A DNA stretch of 46,125 nucleotides from an uncultured Mycoplasmatota bacterium (GCA_900554315.1 USGP01000008.1:1-46125); one strand, 5' to 3'. Shown: positions 15,665-24,980, numbered from the stretch's first letter. The notes: generated by a model not told the origin, from the letters alone. Translations and numbers: made by a program.

Positions 15665-16609
15665 ATGATGAAGATTTATAAAAATGAATTGGATGATACT
15701 AATGTTTTAACTGTAAAGGAAATGGAAGAGAATACTTGGATACGTTTAATTGATCCTACTGAAAAAGAGATTCATGATGTTTCTACTAAGTTAAATATTC
15801 CTAGTGGTCTTATTTCTCAGGTTTTAGTTGATAAGGAACTTCCTCGTATTAAACAAGTTCCTGGAGCGACGTTGATTGTTTTAGATGTTCCTTATATGAA
15901 AGATAAGAGTATTAAGAATAAATATATTACTTGTCCTTTAGGAATTATTATTTGTGATAATTTACATGTTGTTACAGTGTCTTTACAGAGACATGCTTTT
16001 ATGGATGAATTTGCTAAAGGAGAAGTTGAAACTTTTTTTACTTATAAGAAGAGTAGATTTTTAATTCAAATATTTTTAAAATCTTCTGAAGTTTATATGT
16101 CTACTTTAGGGTTGATGGATGAGGATATACAGAAAATGGAAAAGAATACTTATTATTCTACGAATAACCGTGTTTTAATTAATTTTTTAAATATGCAAAA
16201 GACTTTGGTGTATTTTCTTACTTCTTTACAAGCTAATGGACATGTTTTGGAGCGCCTTCATGATGAGGAGATACTTACGATGTATGATGAGGATAAGATA
16301 TTGTTGAGTGATGCCGTTATTGAGAACAAGCAATGTATTGAAACTTCTATTGTTTATCGTGATATTTTGGATTCTACGATGGATACTTATGGTTCTATTA
16401 TTTCTAATAATTTGAATGTTATTATGAAGTTTTTAGCGGGTATTACTATTGTATTTTCTATTCCTACAATGATTTCTTCTTTCTTGGGAATGAATGTTCC
16501 ATTAGGAATTATTGGACAAAGTGATTATTCCTTTTTAGTGGTTTGTATTATTTCTTTTTTAGTATCTTTTCTAATTGCATGTTGGTTAAAGAAAAGAAAT
16601 ATGCTATAA
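15665..16609 (+). CDS. corA: CorA family divalent cation transporter
   Basis: A 314-residue protein of normal CorA length. A long cytoplasmic alpha/beta funnel domain is followed by a helical stalk and two C-terminal membrane helices (about 250-272 and 288-309). The selectivity signature Gly-Met-Asn is present at residues 275-277 (SFLGMNVPLG). The family conducts Mg2+, and sometimes Co2+ or Ni2+, as a pentamer in the plasma membrane. AGAGGGTG at about 15651-15658 points to ATG 15665 (or 15668) rather than the GTG at 15656. DedA follows 29 bases later, and an extended -10 (TGC-TATAAT) occurs at the very end of corA. Confidence 0.92.
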   Translation: MMKIYKNELDDTNVLTVKEMEENTWIRLIDPTEKEIHDVSTKLNIPSGLISQVLVDKELPRIKQVPGATLIVLDVPYMKDKSIKNKYITCPLGIIICDNLHVVTVSLQRHAFMDEFAKGEVETFFTYKKSRFLIQIFLKSSEVYMSTLGLMDEDIQKMEKNTYYSTNNRVLINFLNMQKTLVYFLTSLQANGHVLERLHDEEILTMYDEDKILLSDAVIENKQCIETSIVYRDILDSTMDTYGSIISNNLNVIMKFLAGITIVFSIPTMISSFLGMNVPLGIIGQSDYSFLVVCIISFLVSFLIACWLKKRNML

Positions 16610-16638
16610 TGGGTTAGACTAATTATTTTGGAGGATAT

Positions 16639-17268
16639 ATGCAAGAGTTTATTATTTCAATTATGAATCAATTTGGGTATTTTGGAATTTTCTTTTTAAT
16701 TTTTATTGAAAATGTTTTTCCACCAATCCCATCAGAAGTAGTTTTGTTATTCGGTGGTTTTATGACTACTTATACAAAACTTAATATTTTTCTTATGATT
16801 GTTTTTTCTACTTTAGGTTCGGTAGTAGGAGCAATTGTGTTATATTATGTAGGTAAGATTTTAAATAAAGAAAGATTAAAAAAGATAGTTTCTGGAAAAA
16901 TTGGGAAAATCTTACGATTAAAAGCTAGTGATATTGAAAAGGCTGATCATTGGTTTGATACAAAAGGTAATAAGACAGTTTTCTTTTGCCGTTTTATTCC
17001 AGTTGTTAGAAGTTTGATTTCTATTCCAGCTGGTATGAGTGAAATGGCTATGGGTAAGTTTTTACTTTATACTACAGTTGGATCTGCTATTTGGAATAGT
17101 GTTTTATTGATAGTTGGAAATAAAGTTGGAGAAAATTGGGAAAGTATATTAGGTATTATGGATCAATATTCACATATTGTATTAATATTACTTATTATTT
17201 TATTTATTGCTTTTCTTGTATATTTCTTTGGCTTTCGTAATGCAAAGAAAAAGAGTAAAAAGGATTAA
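16639..17268 (+). CDS. DedA family (VTT domain) membrane protein
   Basis: A 209-residue DedA/SNARE-associated family protein with about five hydrophobic segments. It starts with the family's ENVFPPIPSEVVLLFGG re-entrant motif near residue 25 and has the FCRFIPVVRSLISIPAG motif at about 114-130. It ends in a membrane helix and a Lys-rich tail. DedA proteins move undecaprenyl phosphate or phospholipids across the membrane in several bacteria; which lipid applies here is not shown. GGAGG lies before the ATG. It is probably co-transcribed with corA and also from an extended -10 inside the corA end. A terminator overlaps its stop codon. Confidence 0.9.
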   Translation: MQEFIISIMNQFGYFGIFFLIFIENVFPPIPSEVVLLFGGFMTTYTKLNIFLMIVFSTLGSVVGAIVLYYVGKILNKERLKKIVSGKIGKILRLKASDIEKADHWFDTKGNKTVFFCRFIPVVRSLISIPAGMSEMAMGKFLLYTTVGSAIWNSVLLIVGNKVGENWESILGIMDQYSHIVLILLIILFIAFLVYFFGFRNAKKKSKKD

Positions 17269-17285
17269 TTTTTAATCCTTTTTTT
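17257..17285 (+). terminator. Terminator after dedA
   Basis: AAAAAGGATTAA (17257-17268) pairs with TTAATCCTTTTT (17272-17283), TTT loop. Confidence 0.85.
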
Positions 17286-17322
17286 GTGTGTATTTAGAAA
17301 AGTGAAAAAATTGTGAAAATTA

Positions 17323-17351
17323 TTGACACCCTGTCATTTTTTGCCTATAAT
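17323..17351 (+). promoter_or_regulatory. Promoter of the tetR-ABC exporter operon
   Basis: TTGACA (17323-17328), a 17-base spacer, TATAAT (17346-17351). The -35 lies inside operator 1. Confidence 0.9.
17324..17336 (+). promoter_or_regulatory. Operator 1 (TGACA-CCC-TGTCA)
   Basis: A perfect inverted repeat TGACA/TGTCA around CCC, overlapping the -35. An identical copy lies 39 bases downstream. This is the expected layout for repression by the TetR-family protein encoded next. Confidence 0.8.
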
Positions 17352-17362
17352 GGTTAAATGTA

Positions 17363-17375
17363 TGACACCCTGTCA
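17363..17375 (+). promoter_or_regulatory. Operator 2 (TGACA-CCC-TGTCA)
   Basis: A second identical copy of the palindrome, 12 bases past the -10 and near the transcription start, extended to six-base arms (ATGACA/TGTCAT). Confidence 0.8.
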
Positions 17376-17400
17376 TATGATATAAGAGGGGGGCGACACT

Positions 17401-17997
17401 ATGCCTAGTAAAACATTTATGAATTTGCCTAGTAGCAAACAAAAAGCTTTACTTGATGCTGCGGTAAAGGAATTTTACCAAGTTCCTTATACTGAGGTTT
17501 CTATTAATCAGATTATTTTAAATGCTCATATTTCTAGAGGTAGTTTTTATACTTATTTTACTGATAAGAATGATTTGTTTGGCTATCTTTTGGAGCTAAA
17601 AAAACAAAAAGTTTTTTTCCTTACTAAGAATGTTTTTGATTCTTGTAAGGGAGATATTCGTGATGCTTTTTTGAAGTTGTATGATGTTTTTACGGATAAA
17701 ATTCAAAAGAATGATTTGTCTTTGTTTTTAAAGAATATTTTTCTGTATTTTACTATTTGTCGAGAAAGATTTACTAGACCAGGACATGCATTCTTTTTGT
17801 ATGTAAAACCATCTATTGCATCTGGTCAATTAAAAGATGATGATTTGGAGTTTGTTTTTCATTTATTTATGCATAATCTATTAATAGGGATTACAGAAGC
17901 TGTAAAACATCAGTATGAAAAGGCAGTACGTGAACAATATAGGCATAAGGTTGACATATTGTGTTATGGAATTTATAAGGAGGAGAGAGTATGTTAA
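17401..17997 (+). CDS. TetR family transcriptional regulator
   Basis: A 198-residue protein with an N-terminal helix-turn-helix of TetR type: KQKALLDAAVKEF, then VSINQIILNAHISRGSFYTYF and DKNDLFGYLL, the classic recognition-helix and helix-4 pattern. The C-terminal helical ligand domain is divergent, as usual. It heads an operon with two ABC exporter genes, the first starting within its stop region (7-base overlap). Two identical palindromes straddle the promoter, so it very probably represses its own operon and is released by an exported compound. AGAGGGGGG upstream of the ATG is the ribosome site. Confidence 0.92.
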   Translation: MPSKTFMNLPSSKQKALLDAAVKEFYQVPYTEVSINQIILNAHISRGSFYTYFTDKNDLFGYLLELKKQKVFFLTKNVFDSCKGDIRDAFLKLYDVFTDKIQKNDLSLFLKNIFLYFTICRERFTRPGHAFFLYVKPSIASGQLKDDDLEFVFHLFMHNLLIGITEAVKHQYEKAVREQYRHKVDILCYGIYKEERVC

Positions 17998-20162
17998 AGG
18001 TTTTTAAGTATTTAAAGAGTTCTATCTTTTCTGTTTTAGCAGTTATTTTATTACTTTTTTGTCAAGCTTATTTAGATTTAACATTGCCTGATTATACTTC
18101 TAAAATTGTTAATGTTGGAGTACAACAGGGTGGTATTGAAAATGCTGCAATTGAACAGATTGGAGAAAATACTTTAGATACACTTACGTTATTTATGGAT
18201 TCTAAAGATCGTAAGTTTATTTTAAATCAATATGAAAAATCGGATACTTATAAGGGTGAAAATATTTATGAGTTAAAAGAAGATAGTAATATTGATAAAG
18301 TTAGTTCTATTATGGCTCGTCCTATGATGATATTGAGCTATGCAGAACAAGATCAAAAGTCTGATGATAGTACAGTTTCTTTTGATTTGCCTGAAGGTGT
18401 TACTTTAGAACAAGCACTTACTATGATGAGTGATGTGCAACGTGAAAAGATGCTTGATGAAATCAATAAAAAAATTAAAGATATTCCAGATTCTATTATT
18501 GATCAAGCTGCAGTTAGTTTTGTTAAGACTGAATATCAACGTATTGGTGTAGATACTGATGCTATTCAGACTATGTATATCGTTAAAGTTGGTATTATTA
18601 TGTTAGGCATTGCTCTTGGAGCTATGGCAGTTGGAATTTTGATTGTATTTATTGGTTCTCGTATGGCTGCTAAACTTGCTAAAACATTACGTCATAAAGT
18701 ATTTACTAAGGTTGTTGGTTTTTCTAAGAATGAGATTAAGACCTATGGTCAATCTTCTTTGATTACTAGAACTACTAATGATGTACAACAAGTTCAAATG
18801 GTTGTTGTATTCTTATTAAGAGTTGTTTTCTATGCACCAATTATTGGTATTGGTGGAGTTATTAAAGCAATGCATACGAATGCTGATATGACTTATATTA
18901 TTGGTGTTGCAGTTGTTGCTATTTTAGCAGTTGTTATTACTTTGTTTGCAATTGCTATGCCTAAGTTTAATCGTGTTCAAAAATTAATTGATAAGTTGAA
19001 TTTAGTTACTCGTGAAATTTTATCTGGTCTTCCTGTTATTCGAGCATTTTCTAATGAAAAGCATGAAGAGGAAAGATTTGAAGAAGCTAATAAACGTCTA
19101 ACAAAAGTAAATTTATTTATTAACCGTGCAATGAGTTTTATGATGCCAATTATGATGCTTGTTATGAACTTTGTATGTTTAATTATCGTATATCAAGGTG
19201 CTAAGGGTGTCGATAGTGGTGTTATGCAAGTTGGAGATATCATGGCTTATATTCAATATACAATGCAAATTATTATGGCTTTCTTAATGATTTCTATGAT
19301 GTCTATTATGTTGCCACGTGCTAATGTTTCTGCTAAACGTATTATGGAAGTTATTGACACACCAGATACTATTTATAATAGTGATCACTTGGTTGAATTT
19401 AATCCTGAAATGTGTGGTAGAGTAGAGTTTAAAAATGTAAGTTTCCGTTATCCAGATGCTGATTATGATGTTATTACAGATATTGATTTAGTTGCTAATC
19501 CTGGAGAAACTACAGCATTTATTGGTTCTACTGGTAGTGGTAAGTCTACTTTGATTAACTTAATTCCAAGATTTTATGATGTTACAGATGGGGAATTGTT
19601 AGTTGATGGCGTTAATATTAAAGATGTTGATTTGAAAAAATTACGTGATAAGATTGGATTTGTTCCTCAAAAAGGTGTTTTATTTACTGGAACTATTAAA
19701 GATAATATTAAATATGGAAATGAAAATATTACCGATGAAGATGTAAATAAAGCTTTGGATATTGCTCAAGCTACTGAGTTTGTTTCTAAACTTAAAGGTG
19801 GTGTTGACTACGATATTAGTCAGGGTGGTACTAATGTATCTGGTGGTCAAAAACAACGTTTATCTATTGCTAGAGCAATTGCTAAAGATCCAGATATTTA
19901 TGTTTTTGATGATAGTTTTTCTGCCCTTGATTTTAAAACAGATGCTAAACTACGTGGAGAACTTGCAAAGATTACAAAGAACAAGACAGTTTTAATTGTT
20001 GCACAAAGAATTTCTACTATTATGAATGCTGATAAGATTGTTGTTTTAGATGAAGGACGTGTTGTCGGTATTGGTAAACATAAAGATTTGTTAGAAAATT
20101 GTTCTGTATACAAGGAAATTGCTTTATCTCAGTTAAGTAAGGAGGAGTTGGAAAATGCCTAG
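17991..20162 (+). CDS. ABC exporter subunit with degenerate ATP site and extracytoplasmic insert
   Basis: A 723-residue fused membrane-ATPase half-transporter. Membrane helix 1 (about 10-30) and helix 2 (about 197-222) are separated by about 150 extracytoplasmic residues instead of a short loop. The nucleotide domain has Walker A GSTGSGKST (Lys518) and signature NVSGGQKQR. Walker B reads VFDD (Asp641 where the catalytic Glu should be) and the switch His is Gln672 (IVAQR). This is the pattern of the non-catalytic partner in heterodimeric exporters such as BmrCD, LmrCD and TM287/288. Its partner is the next gene, overlapping by 8 bases, and control is by the upstream TetR. Likely exports drugs, lipids or peptides; the substrate is unknown. 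Confidence 0.92.
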   Translation: MLKVFKYLKSSIFSVLAVILLLFCQAYLDLTLPDYTSKIVNVGVQQGGIENAAIEQIGENTLDTLTLFMDSKDRKFILNQYEKSDTYKGENIYELKEDSNIDKVSSIMARPMMILSYAEQDQKSDDSTVSFDLPEGVTLEQALTMMSDVQREKMLDEINKKIKDIPDSIIDQAAVSFVKTEYQRIGVDTDAIQTMYIVKVGIIMLGIALGAMAVGILIVFIGSRMAAKLAKTLRHKVFTKVVGFSKNEIKTYGQSSLITRTTNDVQQVQMVVVFLLRVVFYAPIIGIGGVIKAMHTNADMTYIIGVAVVAILAVVITLFAIAMPKFNRVQKLIDKLNLVTREILSGLPVIRAFSNEKHEEERFEEANKRLTKVNLFINRAMSFMMPIMMLVMNFVCLIIVYQGAKGVDSGVMQVGDIMAYIQYTMQIIMAFLMISMMSIMLPRANVSAKRIMEVIDTPDTIYNSDHLVEFNPEMCGRVEFKNVSFRYPDADYDVITDIDLVANPGETTAFIGSTGSGKSTLINLIPRFYDVTDGELLVDGVNIKDVDLKKLRDKIGFVPQKGVLFTGTIKDNIKYGNENITDEDVNKALDIAQATEFVSKLKGGVDYDISQGGTNVSGGQKQRLSIARAIAKDPDIYVFDDSFSALDFKTDAKLRGELAKITKNKTVLIVAQRISTIMNADKIVVLDEGRVVGIGKHKDLLENCSVYKEIALSQLSKEELENA

Positions 20163-21975
20163 AGTCGGTCATGGTGGTCCAGGTGGACAGGGTGCTCCAG
20201 AGAGAGCAAAAGATTTTGGAAAAACACTGAAAAAACTTTTATCTTACTTAAAAAATTATAAAATAGCTATGTTTTTCGTTATTGTTTTTGCTATTGGATC
20301 TACTGTTTTAACTATTGTTGGACCTAAAATATTAGGAAATATTACAACTGAAATCTTTAACGGATTAATGAGAAAAATTTCTAATACGGGTGGTATTGAT
20401 TTTGATGCTATTAATCATACCGTTATTATTTTGGTTGGATTATATATTATGAGTGGTTTATTCTCTGGTATTCAAGGTGTTATTATGGCAGGTGTTTCTA
20501 ATGATATCTCTTATCGTTTGCGTAATGCTTTGAGTAAAAAGATTAATAAATTACCTATGAAATACTTTGATACTAAGACACATGGTGAAGTTTTGTCTAT
20601 TATAACTAACGATATCGATACTTTATCTCAGTCTTTGAATCAATCTATTACTACCATTATTACGAGTATAGCAACGATTATTGGTATCTTTATTATGATG
20701 ATTTCTATTAATATTCCTATGACAGTTGCTGCTGTACTTATTATACCTGTTTGTATGTTGGTTCTTAGAGTCGTTGTTAAACGAAGCCAAAAGTATTTTA
20801 CTATGCAACAGGATTATTTAGGACATATCAATGGTCATGTTGAAGAAATTTACGGTGGTCATGATATTGTTAAAGCTTTTAATGGAGAAGAAAAAGCTAT
20901 TGAAAAATTTGACCATATTAATCAAACCTTGTATCGTAGTGCTTGGAAGAGTCAATTCTTATCTACTGCAATGCATCCAATTATGCAATTTATTGGTAAT
21001 TTAGGCTATGTTGTTATTTCTATTTTAGGTGGATATATGGTTATCTTAGAACGTATTGAAGTAGGAGATATTTTATCATTTACACAATATGTTCGTAACT
21101 TTACACAACAGATTAATCAATTATCTCAAGTTATGAATACTGTTCAATCTGCTGTTGCAGCTAGTGAAAGGGTATTTGATTTCTTAGAGTTAAAAGAGGA
21201 AGTTCAAGAGATACCAGATGCTTTACCAGTAGAAGGATTACATGGTAATATTGAGTTTGATCATGTATGTTTTGGATATAATAAAAATAAAATTATTATT
21301 CATGATTTTTGTGCCAAAGTTAAGGATGGTCAAAAGATTGCGATTGTTGGTCCTACCGGTGCTGGTAAAACTACAATTGTTAAATTATTAATGCGTTTTT
21401 ATGATTTGAATAGTGGTCGTATTTTAATTGATGGTAAGGATATGACTAAGTTTAATCGTAGTGATATTCGTCGTATGTTTGGTATGGTATTACAAGATAC
21501 TTGGTTATTTAATGGTACGATTAAAGATAATATTAAATATGGTAAATTAGATGCTACTGATAGTGAAGTAAAGGCTGCTTGTCATACTGCTAGTGTTGAT
21601 CATTTTATTAAGACATTGCCGGATGGATATAATATGGTATTAAATGAAGAAGCTGATAATATTAGTGGTGGTCAAAAACAATTACTTACCATTGCTCGTG
21701 TTATTTTAGCAGATCCAAAGATATTGATTTTGGATGAGGCTACAAGTAGTGTAGATACACGTACAGAAGAATTAATTCAAAAGGCTATGGATAAATTAAT
21801 GGAAGGTAGAACCAGTTTTATCATTGCTCACCGTTTGAGTACTATTAAAAATGCAGATTTAATTTTAGTTATGAATGAAGGAGATATTGTAGAACAAGGT
21901 ACACATGAAGAATTACTAAAGAAAAATGGATTCTATGCTAACTTGTACAATTCTCAATTTGAAGAAGTAGAGTAA
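20155..21975 (+). CDS. ABC exporter subunit with canonical ATP site
   Basis: A 606-residue half-transporter with six membrane helices and a C-terminal ATPase. Walker A is GPTGAGKTT (Lys405), signature NISGGQKQL, Walker B ILILDEATSS (Asp527, catalytic Glu528) and switch His559 (IIAHR), all intact. It supplies the catalytic residues to the heterodimer with the preceding subunit, whose own Walker B and H-loop are degenerate. The N-terminus is Gly/Pro-rich (HGGPGGQGAP), common in this subgroup. It overlaps the upstream gene by 8 bases. A terminator follows directly. Confidence 0.94.
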   Translation: MPRVGHGGPGGQGAPERAKDFGKTLKKLLSYLKNYKIAMFFVIVFAIGSTVLTIVGPKILGNITTEIFNGLMRKISNTGGIDFDAINHTVIILVGLYIMSGLFSGIQGVIMAGVSNDISYRLRNALSKKINKLPMKYFDTKTHGEVLSIITNDIDTLSQSLNQSITTIITSIATIIGIFIMMISINIPMTVAAVLIIPVCMLVLRVVVKRSQKYFTMQQDYLGHINGHVEEIYGGHDIVKAFNGEEKAIEKFDHINQTLYRSAWKSQFLSTAMHPIMQFIGNLGYVVISILGGYMVILERIEVGDILSFTQYVRNFTQQINQLSQVMNTVQSAVAASERVFDFLELKEEVQEIPDALPVEGLHGNIEFDHVCFGYNKNKIIIHDFCAKVKDGQKIAIVGPTGAGKTTIVKLLMRFYDLNSGRILIDGKDMTKFNRSDIRRMFGMVLQDTWLFNGTIKDNIKYGKLDATDSEVKAACHTASVDHFIKTLPDGYNMVLNEEADNISGGQKQLLTIARVILADPKILILDEATSSVDTRTEELIQKAMDKLMEGRTSFIIAHRLSTIKNADLILVMNEGDIVEQGTHEELLKKNGFYANLYNSQFEEVE

Positions 21976-21988
21976 TTCTACTTTTTTT
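21965..21988 (+). terminator. Terminator ending the exporter operon
   Basis: AAGTAGA (21965-21971) pairs with TCTACTT (21977-21983), then T to 21988. The TAA stop is in the loop. Confidence 0.8.
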
Positions 21989-21997
21989 ATTTTGTCC

Positions 21998-22026
21998 TTG
22001 TCGTATTTTTAATTTCATTATATAAT
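21998..22026 (+). promoter_or_regulatory. Promoter for yitT-like gene
   Basis: TTGTCG (21998-22003), a 17-base spacer, TATAAT (22021-22026). Confidence 0.7.
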
Positions 22027-22049
22027 ATTTATGATAGGGAGTGGTGGTA

Positions 22050-22943
22050 GTGTTAAAAGTGAAAGCTCAAAAAACTAGAAGAATTTTATCTTATGTTATG
22101 CTTACTTTTGGTTCCATTTTAGCAGCATTTGCTTTGGAAACTTTTTTAATTCCTAATACTATTTTAGATGGGGGAGTTACAGGTATTTCTATTATTGTAT
22201 CTAAATTGACTAGTTTGCCTGTCAGTTTATTGGTTTTAATTTTAAATATACCTTTTGTATATGTAGGATATAAAAATATTGGTCGTGGTTTTTTATTTCG
22301 AGCTGTTTATAGTATGTTACTATTTTCATTTGCCTTGAATGTATTCCAATATTTTGAGCCTCTTACAGAACAGATGTTATTAGCGACTGTTTTTGGAGGT
22401 ATTTTACTTGGCATTGGAGTTGGTGTTGTTATTCATTCTGGGGGATGTGTTGACGGTACTGAATCGGTTGCTTTAGTTATTAGTAAGCGTACTTCGTTGT
22501 CTGTTGGACAAGTGGTGTTACTTTTTAATTTAGTTATTTATGGTGTTGCTGGTCTTATTTTTGGACTTGATCGTGCTATGTATTCTTTGCTTACTTATTT
22601 TATTACTTTTAAAGTGATTGATTTTGTTTCAGAGGGATTTGAACAATTGAAGGCAGCATTGATTGTTACTGAGAAAGGTACAGATATGGCTAAGGAAATT
22701 TATCGAAGACTTGGGCGTACTGTTACTACTATTCGTGGTAAAGGTTTAATTAGTGGAGAAAAAGAAGTTATGTATTGTGTTCTTACTAGAATTGAAATAT
22801 ATGAACTTCGTCATATTGCAGAAGAGATGGATGAAAGTGCATTTATTACTATTTTAGATGTTTCTGATATTATAGGTAATCATATAAAATCTACACAACA
22901 TGTAGGACATAAAAAATTACATGTTCCAAAGAAGGAGAGATAA
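22050..22943 (+). CDS. YitT family (DUF161/DUF2179) membrane protein
   Basis: About 297 residues. Five or six hydrophobic segments in the first 190 residues include FLIPNTILDGGVTGISII and GGCVDGTESVALVISKRTS, the glycine-rich repeats typical of YitT proteins. The C-terminal cytoplasmic DUF2179 domain contains RRLGRTVTTIRGKGLISG and ends VSDIIGNHI. The family's transport role is not established. Several GTG codons lie near the start; AGGGAG at 22036-22041 best fits GTG 22050, with 22041 and 22044 possible. The next gene begins 2 bases after its stop, so the two are co-translated. Confidence 0.88.
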   Translation: MLKVKAQKTRRILSYVMLTFGSILAAFALETFLIPNTILDGGVTGISIIVSKLTSLPVSLLVLILNIPFVYVGYKNIGRGFLFRAVYSMLLFSFALNVFQYFEPLTEQMLLATVFGGILLGIGVGVVIHSGGCVDGTESVALVISKRTSLSVGQVVLLFNLVIYGVAGLIFGLDRAMYSLLTYFITFKVIDFVSEGFEQLKAALIVTEKGTDMAKEIYRRLGRTVTTIRGKGLISGEKEVMYCVLTRIEIYELRHIAEEMDESAFITILDVSDIIGNHIKSTQHVGHKKLHVPKKER

Positions 22944-22945
22944 TT

Positions 22946-24091
22946 ATGAATCAAGAACAAAAAGGGGTTACATCTACTACAAATACTTCAGTACCTGTTG
23001 CTGGTCAGGTTCAGACAACACCTACTGCTAGTGTTTCTCCTAATTCTACTACGGGAGCTGTTGCTTCTAATGTTACTCCGGTTGCCGCATCAACAGCGGC
23101 AACTACACAACAACCCCAAGAGCAAATGTTAGCTGGAAGTCCTGGTATTGTGATTGCACCTGTTAGCAATCAGCCAATTGATGCATCTAGTACTGATAAA
23201 GGCCGTGTTAATCAGACATCAGAGGTGATTTCTAATGCATCTGTTGATACTAGTGCACCTTTGATTAATCCAACAGTTGTAAAACCTAGGATAGAAGTCA
23301 AAGACGAGGTAACAGCGCCTCCACCACCTGTTGTTGATGATACTCCGTCAGTTGTTGAGCAACCAAAAAGAAAATCACATAAAGGGCTTATATTACTTTT
23401 GTTTTTACTTGTTATTGGAATGGGAGTATATATTTATTTAGATTATCGTGGCGATATGGAAAGAGGAGAATGTAGTCCTTTGGTTGCTAGTGACAATACT
23501 TTACGAGAATTAGATATTAACTCTTCCATTGTGAAAGAGTTGTATGATAAGGTCAAAACCAATATTCGAGAAGATGTTGCTTACAACACTTTTGATGATA
23601 AATTAAAATTGTATTTGGCTTTTCGACAAATTCCACATTCTGATTTTTATGAATCAAATTGTAATATGTTTAATGAAAGTTCAATGTCAAACTTTACTTG
23701 TTCTAGTGCTTCTAATTTTACACCTTTGGCTTTTAAAGAGGAGACATTGGAACGTGAAGTAAAGAAATTGTTTGGAGAAAGTGTTGAACTTCCTAATCAA
23801 AATATTGTTTTAGGTGGTAGTTGTTTGGGAGGATATCAATATATTGCAGATCGTGGAGAATATGTTCAAGGGTATTGTGGACAGATTCCAACTACTACTT
23901 ATGAGGTAGATAAAGAATTAATCTCGGCTTCTGTACAAGGTGATACGATTACATTAAGAGAGCAAGTTCGTTATTATAGTGCTCAAGGAATTGATACCGA
24001 TCAATTACAAAGTGGAGTATATGTTTATACTTTTAAACTGGATAATCATTATCATTATGCCTATATTAATCGTACTATTGAAGAAGCATAA
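22946..24091 (+). CDS. Single-pass membrane protein with disordered cytoplasmic half
   Basis: An unrecognised 381-residue protein. Residues 1-140 are Thr/Ser/Pro/Val/Gln-rich and probably disordered. A Lys-rich patch (KRKSHK) precedes one membrane helix (GLILLLFLLVIGMGVYIYL, about 147-166). The remaining 215 residues would lie outside the cell and contain several cysteines (ECSPL, NCNMF, FTCSS, SCLGGY, YCGQIP), suggesting disulfide bonds. AAGGAGAG precedes the ATG. It is coupled to the YitT gene. Its architecture (disordered inside, one helix, cysteine-bearing outside) recalls the protein at 8562, without obvious sequence identity. Confidence 0.6.
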   Translation: MNQEQKGVTSTTNTSVPVAGQVQTTPTASVSPNSTTGAVASNVTPVAASTAATTQQPQEQMLAGSPGIVIAPVSNQPIDASSTDKGRVNQTSEVISNASVDTSAPLINPTVVKPRIEVKDEVTAPPPPVVDDTPSVVEQPKRKSHKGLILLLFLLVIGMGVYIYLDYRGDMERGECSPLVASDNTLRELDINSSIVKELYDKVKTNIREDVAYNTFDDKLKLYLAFRQIPHSDFYESNCNMFNESSMSNFTCSSASNFTPLAFKEETLEREVKKLFGESVELPNQNIVLGGSCLGGYQYIADRGEYVQGYCGQIPTTTYEVDKELISASVQGDTITLREQVRYYSAQGIDTDQLQSGVYVYTFKLDNHYHYAYINRTIEEA

Positions 24092-24122
24092 ATCTTGTGT
24101 TATATTAGAATAGGTGATGAGA

Positions 24123-24647
24123 ATGGAAATTGACAAAATTGTAACAGGATTGCTTGATGAAAACTGTTATGTATTAAAGAAAAATAATACTTGTTTGGTA
24201 GTAGATCCAGGGGATGACTACCATAAGATAAAAGATGTGGTTGGAGATGCGAAAGTGTTAGGTGTGTTGCTTACACATTCGCATTTTGATCATATTGGTG
24301 CTCTTAGAAATTTTTTGACAAAGAGAAGTGTTAAGATTTTTAAAAAGAGTAGTGTAGAGGAAAAAGAATATCAAATTGGTGATTTTTCTTTTCAGGTTTT
24401 ATATACACCTGGGCATTCTAAAGATTCTGTTAGTTTTTATTTTCCAGAAGATAAAGCTATGTTTGTGGGAGATTTTGTATTCCGTGAATCTGTTGGTAGA
24501 TGCGACTTACCTGGTGGAAGTGAAGATGATATGAAAAGTTCTCTTGAAAAGATAAAAACATATCCTAGAGATATTACTTTATATCCTGGACATGATGATA
24601 TTACTACACTTGATTATGAGTGTAGTCATAACCCATATTTAAGTTAG
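24123..24647 (+). CDS. Metallo-beta-lactamase fold hydrolase (GloB-like)
   Basis: A 174-residue protein of the small MBL-fold class. The zinc motif LTHSHFDHIGAL (HxHxDH) is near residue 54, further ligands follow in YTPGHSKDSVSF and VGDFVF, and YPGHDDITT lies near the end. The family hydrolyses thioesters such as S-lactoylglutathione or related small molecules; the exact substrate is not shown. AGGTGA directly upstream selects ATG 24123 over the GTG and ATG at 24114-24119. It lies 9 bases before a small membrane-protein gene. All metal-binding residues seen are intact. Confidence 0.85.
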   Translation: MEIDKIVTGLLDENCYVLKKNNTCLVVDPGDDYHKIKDVVGDAKVLGVLLTHSHFDHIGALRNFLTKRSVKIFKKSSVEEKEYQIGDFSFQVLYTPGHSKDSVSFYFPEDKAMFVGDFVFRESVGRCDLPGGSEDDMKSSLEKIKTYPRDITLYPGHDDITTLDYECSHNPYLS

Positions 24648-24656
24648 GAGATTTTT

Positions 24657-24971
24657 ATGTATATTGATGTTGTTGTATTAATTATATTGATGGTTGTTGT
24701 TATTATGTTTTTTAAACGTTTTTCATCTTTTGTTTTCTTTATGGCAATTGTTGATATGTTACTTAGAATTTTAACGTTTATAAAAAACAATATTGGATTA
24801 CCTGATGTCAGTGCCTTAATTGGAAAATATATTCCAGCAAGTATTTCTGCTATTATCGATAAATATTGTGATGGACTTGTAAATACTATTTTGCAATGGG
24901 CTTTTGTAATTTTAATGTGTATTTTCTTGAGTTATATTATTAAAATATTTATTCATAAGAAAAAAATTTAG
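24657..24971 (+). CDS. Small membrane protein, unknown
   Basis: A 104-residue protein I do not recognise. Hydrophobic helices lie at about 3-20, 22-42 and 78-98, with a Lys-rich end (IHKKKI). The middle stretch (NNIGLPDVSALIGKYIPASI) is amphipathic. AGGAG precedes the ATG, 9 bases after the hydrolase gene, so the two form an operon that ends in a strong terminator just before spoIIGA. Confidence 0.6.
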   Translation: MYIDVVVLIILMVVVIMFFKRFSSFVFFMAIVDMLLRILTFIKNNIGLPDVSALIGKYIPASISAIIDKYCDGLVNTILQWAFVILMCIFLSYIIKIFIHKKKI

Positions 24972-24980
24972 TATTTTCTT

